64,000 bases of DNA, taken from positions 18,429,001 through 18,493,000 of the forward strand of contig NC_133032.1 of assembly GCF_048771995.1 (NCBI RefSeq), written 5' to 3'. This DNA comes from Taeniopygia guttata (lineage: Eukaryota > Chordata > Aves > Passeriformes > Estrildidae). The translations under genes and the position numbers were made by a program. The notes beneath the pieces are model-generated. The model was not told the DNA's origin. It worked only from the letters and a program-made list of their open reading frames with translations, and searched no databases. Below are positions 14,892-26,872 of the stretch, one piece after another. How positions within the stretch are numbered: the first letter of the stretch is position 1; every line of letters starts with the position of its first letter.

Positions 14892-16149
14892 AGTAACAAT
14901 GCATGTTTTTATAATTATAACTTGCACAAAATTAATGTGAAAAAATTAATATAATAGTCTTAAACAGGAAGAAAAGACTTTATAAGCACTAGCAAGTCTG
15001 CAAACATGATTGCCTAGCTAATAAGCATAATTACAGCTCATGCTTCATAGTCTGAACTGATCAGCAGTAGGGGTCAGAAAATATTTCTCTGTAGGACATT
15101 AAGCTATATCCATCACATAAGGATTTTGTTTTGTTCCTTCAAAACAAACTCCAGAGAAATGACCAATAGCACAACAGTGAGTCAAGCTGTGGCCTTACAT
15201 ACAGCAGATTCTGTGCACTTCCAGTCTGACTGTATCACTATTAAATAAATTGTTTACGAAGAAAAATATTTTCCCTCTAATTTTCAATATTTAGAGTTGA
15301 CATCTGTGGTGGTTCTCCCTCCCCTCCTGTACCAGCCCTGACTGATGTCCCACTGGGCACCAGCTATAACCATGCCCATGTTCCCAGGGCTTAGTGCTGA
15401 CCTCCTAAATATTAATGATTCTTTATACAAGACACATGGCTTTAGAAAGCTAATACTCTCTGAGCAAGGAAACCAACAAGACTCCTGGGTTTATCAACAG
15501 AAATCTGCACCTGCTGGAGATTACTCAGGGGGGCAACACAGTTTCAAGTGTTCCAGCAGCAGTCTCCTTGTGACAGAGTAGCAGCGTTTGTTATTGACAG
15601 AGCAGCACTCATGTTGAAGTGTGCACTCTAGAGACATGAAGCTCAGACTGCACAGTGTTGCTGTTGCCCTGTTAACACGTAACTCCCGAGCCATTACTTT
15701 AGTTTTTTTTTTCATAGTTTGCCAATAGGGTTATTTTAGAAAAGTAAAACAAATTAACTTGCATAATGATGCATGTATACTTCTTAAATTTGTTATTCTA
15801 TAGAAAAGCTATGCAATAGCATACAACTGGAAATAACCAAAATGAAATATCCATTTGTTTTGAAAAACTGAAAGGCAATCAAGCAGAACATACAAAATCA
15901 ATTACCACACAAAACTACAGCTTTACTCAGTCTTGTGCTTGTTACAGGACCTCAACTAAGATCTGAAGGGCCAAATCCTGCAGTTTTTTCTCCTTGTCAC
16001 TGACTTGCTTTCATCAAATATATCTACTACTTTCTCAAGAGGAACTATAGGGCACAGAATGTCACCAGTTTCACATCTGTTCTACAAAGACATTTTAGAA
16101 TGTCTGAGGCAAAAAATTCTGTACTCTTCAGATGGATGGATTGGCTGAG

Positions 16150-16950
16150 CAACAAACCAGTTAATGTCTATCAGCTTATCAAAAAGAAAACCACTCCAGC
16201 TCTCCAAAAAATTTTTCCTGCCAAAGCTCTGCAGGGCCAGCAGCACAGGGACCTGCTGCAGGAGTGAGAGCTGGGGATTAGTACAGGGACTTGTGACAAA
16301 GAAGCCCCACCTGGGCACCCTGAGCACAGCCACTGCTGGCCCACCTACTGCTCATCCCAAATATCTCAGCAGCAGGTCCACAGAGCACACCTGGGGCAGC
16401 AAGCAGCTGGTGAGGATCCAGGGAGGAATGACAGCAGCCCTAGGGGCCAGGCCACTGCCTGCCTGGTGGGGAGGCAGCTCACCTGCTCACACAAGTTGGA
16501 GGGAAGGTGTGACTCCTCACCGTGCCGAGGGCTGCCACCTGCAGTGTTTGCTGCACTGCACAGCCCTGTCTGTCCTGGGGATCCACAGCAGCACGGGGAC
16601 ATGAAACAATTGAGCCTTTGCTTTGGACAAGTGTCCCTGGTGTCAGCCACAAGATCCTGCCCCTGGCAGCATCTCCAGAGAGTCGTGGTGGACCTGGGAA
16701 GGTCTTAGGATGTCGAACACATCAGTCAGAAACTGCTCCTGGAGAAGACTTATGGAGTGAGGGAGGTGACAGAGACATCCTCAGCTACTGCCCTGAGGGC
16801 TCCCTGCCTTTCCTTTCCAGGACCTGCCCCCTGTGGAAAGATCCCTCCCTCCCAGGCCAGCACCACTGTGACATGAAGCATGAAGGCCATGTTCACAGCC
16901 AGTGGGCTCAGACACAGGGATAATTTCAACACCTCTTCACCAATTTATGG
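16150..16950. other. GC-richer block in intron 1, unassigned
   Basis: This stretch is clearly richer in G and C than the flanking intron and carries several long overlapping open frames on both strands (the longest plus-strand one is 146 codons, 16,164-16,604). The frames share no recognisable domain and give low-complexity Cys/Ser/Pro/Gly-rich translations, as expected for GC-rich noncoding DNA. It could be an old transposon insertion or a decayed gene copy. I cannot identify a family. Confidence 0.35.
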
Positions 16951-19900
16951 ACTTGTACTTAAAATCTCAAGTTTTCCTAAATTTTGCATGATGGGCTGGA
17001 GTGTCCTTCTGTGCAAAGCACATCAGAGCATCTTAGTCTTTACTGTTGCAGTTATTCCCTGCCTTTCCCATGGTAATTCCTAGTCATATTTAATGTATAG
17101 CAAAGAAAATCTGGTTTTTTCTTTTTTTTTTTTCCGTATTACATGGAAATTTTAAAAACCACTGTGTATTCTGCTTGCCACGTCTTACAATCTTTATTCT
17201 CTTAAGAGCAACCTCTTTCCTTGTTAAGAGTCAACACTGAAATTCGTAGAGCTGTTGGTGCCACTGTCCAATGCTGCTGAGTAGAACTAAGCGCTGCCCA
17301 CTTTCAGAGCTGAACCTCCCAGGGTTTTAGCTCTTTAACTGCTCTCTGAAACTGGGAGAGCTCTGCTGTTAATACTGCTAAGGACAAGCAGCTACCCTGT
17401 GTAAGGAAACGTGGCTCATGCCTCTTCTTGACCTTTTGCACCACAGGCAGCCCCACAGGGCCCTCCCAGGCTCGAAGGTGTGCATCTCTGAACAGCAGCT
17501 CTGCAATGCTGTCCTGGCACAGCTGGAGACGCCAAATGCTCAGAGCTCACCAGGAGGGCCTGAAAAAGATGATGCCCATGCCTGTACCTAGGTATTGAAG
17601 GATGTTTGAAACTTGTGCATTGACTGTGTTACATTTGGCCTCAGCTTGAAAGAGGTAACAGGAAAGTCCCATACAAAGAGAGCTCAGTTTGTGTTTTACT
17701 TTCCTTATTTCAGTTGCAGTAATGTGCTTATATTTTCTTTTTGAGGACTTGAGCTATATTGAAAAATAATTGGTCATATTTTATGGCACTTTCTCTAACT
17801 TACAAAACTCATGCCTTAGCATGACTCCATTTAATATTTCTCTATGCTACATGCATTAAAACATCCATCTGGTAAGCCATTTTTGTCTTATGTCTTTTAA
17901 AGCTACTTTTAAAATTCCGAAGTTAACATAAGATTGCAGAAACTTGATTCTGCTGACACTGGAAAATGGCAGAACACATATTTCACCACTTTCTGATATA
18001 TGCTTACTATTCTAGAGGGTAATATTTTTTTCCACTAGTTAGAAGGTAGAGAGGTAAATTTGGTATGCTAATAAATTGTTGCCTAATTTTTGCACAGCTA
18101 ATGGTATAACAATAACCAAACATTACTTGTAATTTAAAATGTTTATTGTTTAAATACTGCTCTAAGAGATGGAACAACATTTAAATTATAATTAATTTCA
18201 GCTAAACATCATGGATAAACTGTAAGAAGAATGGATGACATGAAAAAATCCACAGCTTCAAATGGGAAAAAACCTTAAATTTGAAAATAGCTTCTAAGAA
18301 CTACAGATAATGGTCTCTGTCTGTGTACTTAAAATGGGCTTAATAGTCTTCATATAGGATGATGGAAGCTACACCTATTCTCTGTCAAAAGGCGCCTCAA
18401 TGGACATTTAGCCCCCAAATTTACTTGCCAGTAAGATCTGATTCTTCTTCCAACATGTGTGCTCAAGATATAGTTAATTATTCCCATATGAAAAAGGAGT
18501 CAGAAATACTTCCCAAAATTTACATATGGGAGCATCCAAGGCCTTATTTTAGAACTTAAAGTGACTGAAAGTTTGATTTACAATTCAACAGGATTAATTT
18601 CAGGAGAAGCAGTTTTAGACTGGCTTCAAAATTAAAATGAAAGTATCTAATTGCTTTCCTTTTCTCAAATTCTCTGTACTGCTAACACTTGCATATCAAA
18701 TCATGCATGTTGCAGCTAAAATTATAAACTCACTTTCATCAAATGACTTTTCAATGCAATAAATAAAGCTTTTAATGCCATGAATGAAATTGTGCAACTT
18801 TTGAATCAATTATGTAATATTCATCTGTACCTTTCCATAAATTATTTGTTGAATTCTCTATTGCTGCGAGCCTCCAAAAGTTTATTCAGTCAAAGCTGAA
18901 CTTCATAAACTAAACTGCTGTGAGATCTTATATGGTCATTGATTAGTATTAAAAGAAGTTATTATTATACAGTCCTCAATATGTGATAATAATTCCAAAC
19001 CTTTTATCTATGTATGTTTATTGAATTAAGAAAGATTGTTCACATGAGCAGATTATGAAAGTCCCATTTAACAGAAACAATCACCTGGACTGTGGAAAAG
19101 CCCCATCTAATAATTTTTTGTTGTATTTTTTCTTTTTAGAAGAATAAATGTGTAATTGAAATAGTATGCTGTCTCTGATAATGACACACCAGTCATTTAC
19201 AAATACTTCCTGAAACAATCAGTCTGATGGGCACAGGGGACTGCCTGCATGAAACACATTACAAGACATGACAGCATTTAATTGTAATGTTGATTGCACT
19301 GAAGTTCCATTAATGTCAGTCATAGCTGACAGTACAAGCAGGCAACCCAATTTGTACTCAGTGGTAGAATTCCAAATGGTATTTGATCAGGCTCTGAGAA
19401 AAGACATGGTTGAATAACAATAAATTACCCAGTACAGTAAACTAACTAATTGATGATATAGAAAAATGTTTATCTAATTTAAATGTTTGTTAATTAAAAA
19501 AAAACAAGCAAAATAAGTTTAAATTAATCTAGAAGTTCCTCTGACCTTGTGTAAGGCCTTTTCTTGCCAAACAGCATCAGTGTAGAAACCCTCTTCAACG
19601 GACAAAAAAATGGTGCTCTTCTGTCACCCCTTTTCTTCAGCTCCACCTGACAAGAGTTCCTGGTGCTGCTGGTTTTTTATGTGACAGTTGATTAAACACT
19701 TTCATCATCAGTGGCAGAAAATAATATTATCATATTTATTAATTTTTAAAGTGCTCCATTGTGAGCACTACAACGATCTGAAATGGAACAGCAGTCACCT
19801 CTTCACACACAGGTACCTGGGCTTCCATAGATCTCTTTATACCATTTAATTAGAAATTACTCCTTTTGATGATGTACATTGGATGTATATCCTTGCCAAA

Positions 19901-21740
19901 TAAGAGAAGATAAACTGTACTAACTCTGAAATATAACTGAAAGCAGGGCCCTGTTTTATTATCCAGCAAAACTTTCATTACAGTTGGAAGGTCTGAACTT
20001 TCATTTGCACTTAAAGCAAATCGAAGCAGCTCCATTGAAAGTTGGAAGTTGCATTTGATGTAATTACAGGATGGACTTGGATTAGAACTTGCCCATCTAC
20101 TGCAACTAATGTACTTAGGGCTTAAAGATACAATGAATTGTATTATTTATGATATTTAAATTGATTTTGAATAAGAGCCAGACAAAAGTGTAACACAAAT
20201 AGCACTGGGAATGGCAACTAGATGGATTGCTTTTCACTTTTCTCTGTGGATGAAACAGAAAATAAACTGTTCAAAGAAGCTGGGCTTTTTCACAAGGAAG
20301 TGAACACAAAATGAACAAATACTGAAGAAAAAATTTAAAAATAAAACTATATACGTCCCTAGGACTAGAAAACAATGCCCTTTCAGTGGCATTCTCGCAT
20401 CCAAAAAAAGAGTGTCTGGAGCTATCCAGAGTTTAGAAAGAGGGATCAAGTTCCTTCCTAGCCAAACTCAGATATCCTTTATCTGTTTAGCAAGCTGGGA
20501 CTATTGAGAACATACTGCTTCACCTACAACAGCAGCTATTCTGGGAATTGTGCAGTTCTACAAGTGAAAGTAACAATATCATATTGCAAGAAAAAGTGTG
20601 TAATGCAGAACAGGGAAAAAAATAAAGGAAGAAAGTTGAATTTTTTTTCAAAGGTGATCCAATACTCATTTTAGTCTGAGCCTTTTTACCATTCCCTTTA
20701 AAATGTGTGGGTTGGGAACCTCTGTCAGTCTGGATCTGTGTGGTTCCTAGAATTTTTCAAATATTGATTGACAAATAAATAAATATTCAGCCCCAAATGC
20801 ATATACTCCAGTCCTTCTTCTGTATTTAAAACCCAGAAACAACCAAATCTTATTTTTCAAGTTTTTTCCTTGTAGTCTGCTGCAAAGCATCATCAGTTTT
20901 TTAATGTTTATTCTTTTTGTTATTATTGTAGGTTAAAATAAGACACTGGACAATGTTTACTACTAAAATTCTTTGAGATATACATCTCCCACCTTTCTCA
21001 AGTGTACCAAAATCCTAACTGAGAAAACGTGTCACTTTGTGATTCTTCATTTTGTCAAGAACCTTCAATTGCTGATAGTGTCTTACACAAATAAACACTA
21101 GAAACAGACCCCCGAAAGAGAGGTAAATTTCAAGCTAGGAAACTGAAGGCTCTGCTCTACATTGACACATTCGGGCAAAGGCTCTTCTGTCCCTGCTGAA
21201 GCCAGGGGTCGATGTCTGCCTTGAAGCCAGAACTACATTTTCACAATTCACACTGAAGCCTCTAAAGAAGTAAAAGGTGGGAAAAGTCTATGCTGGAGAA
21301 TAAGAGGACACTGGCTATATGACTACTAGGAATGTGTTTGAAAACACATACCATGTGGGCTGAGTGGGCATATGCAAAGGTGAAAATATATGCTCTTTTA
21401 AAAGCAATGAGATTTTCTTCAGCAGCGGAGAGCCAGGGAACATTGAGACAGAAATTTAAGAACACCATCACTGGGACTGTCACGAGCATTTTTTTTTAAA
21501 CTTTTCTTCAGCCGGTTCCACAACATGCTTTAGAAACACACGAAGCGCGTATCGCTCCTGCGAAATCCAGACCACTGCTGTGCCACTGTGGGGCCCCTTC
21601 CAGCCCCATCGGCCGCCCAGGCGGGGCTTCCCCTCCCGCTTTCCCCGGCGTCCCCCGGCCCTCGCCCCGCGCCCACGGCGGCGCTCCCGGCCGGGCCGCC
21701 CCGGGCGAGGCTGCGGCGGGAGGGACGCCCGGGGGAGGCA

Positions 21741-21760
21741 GGGCCGGGCCGGGCCGGGCC
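21741..21760. repeat. (GGGCC)4 pentamer run
   Basis: Four perfect GGGCC units lie in PDE11A intron 1, about 60 bases past the exon 1 donor in transcript order. Such short G-rich repeats can be length-variable. On the minus strand the unit reads GGCCC. Confidence 0.8.
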
Positions 21761-21823
21761 ACCGGGGGCTGCTCGGTCCGCGCCTCCGCCGCCGCGGGCC
21801 GGGGGAGCCCGCCCGGCTCCTAC

Positions 21824-22627
21824 CTGGTAGGCATCGGGAATGTTGACCGTCTCTCCGTGCTCCGCCACGTAGCCGATGATGCCCTTGCCCCAGGGCACCT
21901 GCACCTCGTTGCTGTCCTCGCTGGAGCCGCAAGGCAGCAGCGGGGTGCCGGCGTGCACGTCGAAGAACTTGGACACCAGGGTCTTCTTGCCGGAGGAGGT
22001 CCCCTCGACGAGGAAGAGGGATCCCCGGTCCGCGTCCACCATGAGGCAGACGAAGATGAGGATCTTGTAGCTGAGGCTGGTGAGGTCCAGGTCATTGGAG
22101 ATGTCCTTGACCAGTTCCAGGAAGAACTGGCGCTCGTTGTGCTCCTTGAGGTAGCGCTTGTAGTCGAGGGCGGTGGGGGGGTACTGGGGCAGGCTGACGC
22201 GGGACTCCAGCAGGGCGCTGAGGATGTGTGCGGTGGTGGGGGGCAAGGAGCTGGCCTTCCGCAGCAGCGCCCGCCGCCGCACGCTGCTCAGCGGCTCCTG
22301 CGCCCGGGCGTGCACATGCTCGTCGTAGGTGAGGTTGACGTGGATAGCTTTGGAGCGGGCGAAGCTCTTCCGCAGCTCCTTCTGGGACGCTCGGCGCTGC
22401 AGCCCCCCGGGGCCGGGGCCGGGGCCGCCGGGGCCGCCCGCGCTCCCCCAGCTGCCGCCGGGGCCGTCGCTGCTCCGCCGCTCTTCCGAAGGGCCGCCAG
22501 CGGGGGCGGCAGGCGCTTTAGGGAGCGAGTTCTTCCTCTGCAGCCACTTCTCCACCAGCTCCGGGTGCCTCTCTAGGAAACTTTCCACCGCCGCCACGTC
22601 GAGGCCGGCATCGCCGGCGGCTGCCAT
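21824..22627 (-). CDS. PDE11A: PDE11A coding exon 1 (N-terminus and most of GAF-A)
   Basis: This exon encodes 268 residues of the long (A4-type) form of PDE11A, a cytosolic phosphodiesterase that hydrolyses cAMP and cGMP. The start at 22,627 is chosen because it gives the family N-terminus (VESFLERHPEL...) and has an excellent context (CACCATGG). Residues 1-75 are poorly conserved and rich in Gly, Pro and Ser. LQRRASQKELRKSFARSKAI (76-95) and RRRALLRKASSLPPT (117-131) match the human segments carrying the PKA/PKG sites Ser117 and Ser162, here Ser81 and Ser126. GAF-A begins near residue 181 (LDLTSLSYKILIFVCLMVDA) and continues to NIPDAYQ at 268. The donor is CAG|GTAGGA at 21,824/21,823 and joins exon 2 in phase 0. 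The frame stays open for about 98 further codons into the intron, which is GC-rich read-through. Relative to human and PDE5, about 13 residues are missing between Leu24 and Val25. Confidence 0.97.
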
Positions 22628-22648
22628 GGTGCCGGCGGCGGGGGCGGC

Positions 22649-22678
22649 TCAGGCCGCGGGAGCTCCCGCGCTGGCCAT
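22649..22678 (-). other. PDE11A: short uORF in the PDE11A 5' leader
   Basis: An upstream ATG at 22,678 has a good context (GGCATGG, purine at -3 and G at +4). It opens a nine-codon frame (MASAGAPAA) that stops 21 bases before the PDE11A start. It is in the same reading frame but closed by TGA. If the transcript includes it, it could lower or gate translation. A longer in-frame upstream ATG at 22,852 ends at the same stop. Confidence 0.5.
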
Positions 22679-23794
22679 GCCCCGCCGCCGCCACGTGCCG
22701 CTGCTGCCGCCCCGACGGCCGCCCCGGGGCACGGGGGATGCCGGCAGCCCCGGCGAGGGGCCGCTTCTGCCCCTAGCCCGGGCTCCCCCGCAGCGGAGCG
22801 CCTTCTTCTCACCTTCTGCTTTCACCCGCGACCTCCTTTTCCTGCCCACCACTCTTTATTATCATTAATTGTAGTATTTGTATTTTTCTAGATATTTTTT
22901 GTGCTTCCCGGTCTTCAGCCTTTCTCCAGCTCTGACCTCGGTTCCCGGTTCTGGGCCGCTCCCCTGCTGAGTCGGGCAGGCGGTGCAGCCGCACCTCTGG
23001 AGATGCTCCGGGAGCGCTCGGGCAAACCTCTTCTGCCAAGTGCTGTCAGTGCTGGCGGCGGCTCCTGCGTAAGCCAGCCGGCAGACCACTGAGAAGGAGG
23101 GAGGGGAGGACGCGTGAGCCGAGTGGGGGGGCAGGCGGGGAGGAGGGAGGGCTGGCGGGAGTGCCGGCAAAGCCCGCTGCGGTGGGGGGGCACTGCCGCC
23201 CGCCTGGCAGCAGCCGCCTCGGCAGGGCGGGCGGGGCGCGCAGCGTCCCCCGGCGGGAGGACCCCCGGCAGTGGGGGGCTGTGCTAGGGAGTTTCATTCA
23301 ACAACATCGGGGGGAAAAGGAGGGGCCTTTTGTCTGTGATGCTCGTTCGGGGAGGGGACGAATCCCGCCGCGGCCCCCGCCCGCCGTCCGCGAGAGAGGC
23401 AGCGGGAGGCAATGGGAGCGCTCCCGTTAAGGAGCTCCCATTTATACTATTGTCTGAGCTGCTTCAGTACTTCAGGTGACGAGCAGAAAAACGGAGCCCT
23501 TCCAAGAATCCTGAGTGAATTCCGTTTCTTGAATGACTGAGTTGATTTGCGGATAGCCTCACCCGTGCGGAGCCCCGGCTCTGCCCGGCGCGCACGGCTC
23601 CCGCGGGGTGTGCAGGGCACAGCGGGCTCTGCCCGCCCGGAGCCACCCGGGGCTTTCTGCCGCAAGCCGCTGCTCCCCGGGGCGGGAGCGGGCGCGCCCA
23701 GGCGGTCCTGGGTGTCCGCTCGGGCATCCCCGGCTGCCAGACGGAAAGCGACCGTACCCACCGCCGGCAGACGGACAAGGGTTATTTTTATGCG

Positions 23795-24083
23795 CACGTG
23801 GAGCACTTTTCATTGCTATATCAATGCCTACGCATAAACGATTAAAAAAACAAGTCATGGATCTTAACACGTGAAAATGTTTTTCATGCGCTCACCAAAG
23901 ACTGAATGAAGGCGGCTTCAGAAATTCATGAATGGGAGCTCGGGTGGCTGGGAAAACACACGGGCAAATCTTCAACCAAACGAGATTCCGACCTGCCGAG
24001 GACCCTGTCCCTGCGGCTGGCCCTTACGGGGCGGGGTGCGGGCAGTGCTTGCAAGGAGAGGGAGCACTTTTGGGACACGTGTC
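23795..24083. promoter_or_regulatory. three CACGTG E-boxes upstream of PDE11A
   Basis: Perfect CACGTG hexamers occur at 23,795-23,800, 23,868-23,873 and 24,076-24,081. The last lies inside the 10-base palindrome GACACGTGTC (24,074-24,083). Such E-boxes bind bHLH factors such as USF, MYC/MAX and CLOCK/BMAL1. Occupancy is not shown. Confidence 0.45.
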
Positions 24084-24249
24084 GATAGCGCAGGCTGGTG
24101 CGTGGGCGTCAGAAGGGGAGGAAGGGCTACGTGTGTGTCCAGGAGGACCGCCGCGTCTCCCGCGGCAGTAGGGGTGACCCTCAGGGACTCCGTGTAGATG
24201 CTTCGGCTTGAGAAGCTCGAAGGCAGCTTACGAAGCCACAGACAAAGGA

Positions 24250-24960
24250 TTTCGCCCCCCAGTCTCGGTGCCCGCGCCCTTGCAGGCTGAGCCGCAGTTC
24301 CCTCGCCGCCGCGGGTCCCGGGCCGCTGTGGCGGCAGGGCGCCGTGCTCGGCCCCGCTCTCGGCAGGGTTTCATACAGCTCTCGGACTCTCCCCGCCGCG
24401 CAGGGACGCTGCGGCAGGAGGACGGGCGCTCCATTGAGAAACCCCGGCGCCGCCGGCACACACCGGCACTAGGGCAGCGGGGGCGGCGCGCAGGCGCGGG
24501 CAGCCGGGGCGGGGGCGCAGCAGCCCCGGCAGCAGCCCCGGCCCTCGGGGCGGAGGAGGGAGCGGGAGCCAGCCGGGCCCCGGGCGGTGCGCGGCGGCGG
24601 GGAAAGGTCGCTCCCGGCCGCCGCACCGTGCCCCGCCCGACTTGCGGAGGGCGCCCGGCCGCAGAACGCGCGGCGAGTGGGCTGCGGGGCGAGGGGACGG
24701 AAAGCGCGGAGGTCGGAGGACGCGCTCTAGGGATTCGTCCCCGAGCTGCCCGCACCTCTAAAGAAGCCGAGCTCTTTCCATGCCTGGTATGACGAGGCAG
24801 CGTATCTCGGCCGGGCAAGGCTCTGTGAGCGTTTCCGAGCGCGCTGCCGGAGCTGTGACGCAAAGGGGTTCGCAGCCCTTCGGGCTGAGCCGCCGCTGCC
24901 TCAGCGCCGGTGGCGGCCGCGCCCCCGGAGTCCCCGAGCCCCCCGGGGCTGCCCCGAGCC
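24250..24960. promoter_or_regulatory. second CpG-rich block upstream of PDE11A
   Basis: A distinct CG-dense segment lies about 1.6-2.3 kb upstream of the PDE11A start and is separated from the exon 1 island by less CpG-dense sequence. It has long open frames on both strands (260 codons on minus, 194 on plus), but the translations are Arg/Ala/Pro/Gly-rich shadows without a known domain. It may be an alternative PDE11A promoter, a divergent noncoding RNA promoter or a distal regulatory island. No exon can be assigned. Confidence 0.5.
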
Positions 24961-26872
24961 CGAACTGCGTTTGCGGTTTTGCAGAGCTGGCACAAACACT
25001 CCACTTGCACAAAGAAATCGCATGAGCTGCTGGAGGCCAGCCGGGCTCTTACCCCCAGCTCTCAAGCGAGGAACTTGGGTGCGAAATAATTGTATGCAGA
25101 TAATTTTTACCATCTTACCGTGGTAAGGTTTGGTTTGAGCACGCACACCAGTGTTTACTACAAAATGGCTACTATGTAGCATGTAAACACTAAAAGCAAC
25201 TTAGTGTTTCTGTAAGCCTAGGTATAAACTAGGTCCTGGGATTCTACGCATAGGATTTGACTGCATCAGAAATCTGCATATTGACAATCTCTCAAATAGC
25301 AGTCAAGACTGAAGAAAGTAAAACTGTAGTTGTCTTCATTACATGGAATAAATAGTGAAAATTTTGCTGTAACAGTTTAATTGTAAAGAACTGTGGAACT
25401 TGAAATCCTTGGACAGATGAAATGTGACAAAGATGATCACACTGGTTTGACTGTTCTATAACTTGCACAGGCTTTGGACATGCTGTAAAAACCTGGATAA
25501 AACCTGGTTCAGAAGCTTGGCCTGGTGTGTGTTGATGGATGCTAGGAGAAAACCGGGGTCTCTGTTCTGTCTGCAGGGCGAGTTAAAGAAGCACAGTGTA
25601 CACTAGGCTGCAGCCTTATTTGTTGTGGGAAGGCAAAAATAGGAAAATGGATTTTGTCAATGCCATGGGATTGTGCCGCTATTGTAATTTTATGGATATG
25701 CTGCAGTGAGGTACAAGCATTTTACATCTGATGCATCTGAGGTATGATGCACTTTTTGTCAGCAGGGGTGCACAATGCCAACTCAGACAGCAGTGCAGGC
25801 TTTAGGCAATTTCACCTGGTTTCCTCGGGTACAACATGCAGAAAAGCTCTAAGATGCCCTAAAAGAATCACAAGGAGAAATGTCAGTGCCTTTCTCAGGT
25901 GCAGTGTGTTTCTCTGTGGAATAGCACTCCTCAAAATGCGATTGGGAAAACCACTTGAGAAAATTTGGTCATTTGGGAGGATGCTTTATTACTCTAAGCA
26001 GTCTGAAAGAGGGAAGCAGTCCAGTAGTATCCAGGAGGATGGGATGATCCTTTTTGCATCATGGAGAGTTGCAGTTTTTTGTAGCATTTAATATACAACT
26101 CCTTACTGCTTCCAAACTATGTGAATATCTTTGTATCCCCAATAGGGAGAAGATACATATTTAATTTCATACTTTTTTTAAATGAGCATGAGATTGTCAT
26201 TGAATTCCACAAGGCTGTGCTCCATTGAAGGGCATTAGAAAAAAGGCTGTCAAAAGCCAGTTCCTGGAATCTCTTGACAGAAGTTGAAAAACCATTATTG
26301 TTTCCTCCCAAACCTGCTAAAACCTGTCTTTTTCAACAGAAGCCTGCTCTTGTGTACTAAAGACTACTGCGATGACATAGTCACATTTCTCTTCTGTCCT
26401 TCAGAGCTGACTTTTCCCATTGTCTAAAAATAGTTACTATATGCTGATGATGTGTTGAAGGAAATTCCTATAAAGTGAATATCACAAAACGCTTCCTAGA
26501 AATCATGGCGGGGGGAGAGGGGGGGAAAGCCACACAATTCTAAAGCACTTTAGTAACCAGAAAAAAACCAAAACAACCCAAAGCACAGGACACAGGACTG
26601 TGTATGTAATTAATACCTTGATTCAATTAATGTAATTTATATTCAAGTAATATAAAACAATGAAACCCACACAGAATATTTTTCTTTCGTATGTTTCACT
26701 GTTTTTCAAAACTTCTCTGTGACAAGCACAAGAAAAACCAACAGTCATAGTGTACTAGTAGGGGACGGTATTTAGTCAAGCAAAACAACTGCAGCACATC
26801 ACGAAGCCAGTAGGGGGTAGTGACCAGCAAACAAAATCTAAAAGCTCTTCACAATCAGAAATTAAAATCTGC
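24961..26872. other. intergenic, no gene recognised
   Basis: This ordinary AT-rich sequence lies between the upstream CpG block and the cytochrome c relic. A plus-strand open frame of 115 codons (25,744-26,091) has no recognisable feature. A G-rich run occurs near 26,510-26,525. Confidence 0.6.

Larger units (their letters stand above)
9813..21823 (-). other. PDE11A: PDE11A intron 1
   Basis: This is a 12-kb intron bounded by GTAGGA at the exon 1 side and TTTTGAAG at the exon 2 side. Most of it is AT-rich without recognisable repeats. Three parts differ: a GC-richer block at about 16.15-16.95 kb, an unusually AT-rich and repeat-poor stretch at about 18.1-19.5 kb, and the CpG-island edge from about 21.56 kb to the donor. 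Open frames of up to about 146 codons occur, chiefly in the GC-richer block. None resembles a known protein. Confidence 0.8.
21560..23420 (-). promoter_or_regulatory. PDE11A: CpG island of the PDE11A4 promoter and first exon
   Basis: A dense run of CG dinucleotides spans the start of intron 1, coding exon 1, the 5' UTR and about 0.8 kb upstream. The change from the flanking AT-rich sequence is abrupt near 21.56 kb. There is an AT-rich gap at about 22,855-22,905, so the core promoter could lie on either side of it. A CACGTG E-box sits at 22,693-22,698. The exact transcription start cannot be read from the sequence. Confidence 0.8.

Noticed and set aside
21530-21823. Open frame continuing past PDE11A exon 1
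   Set aside because: It follows the CAG|GTAGGA donor, and the joined exon 2 restores the family sequence. The continuation is GC-rich intron without similarity.
24228-25010. A 260-codon minus-strand open frame
   Set aside because: The frame is open because the CpG-rich DNA has few stops. Other frames over the same bases are also open, and no protein family is recognisable.
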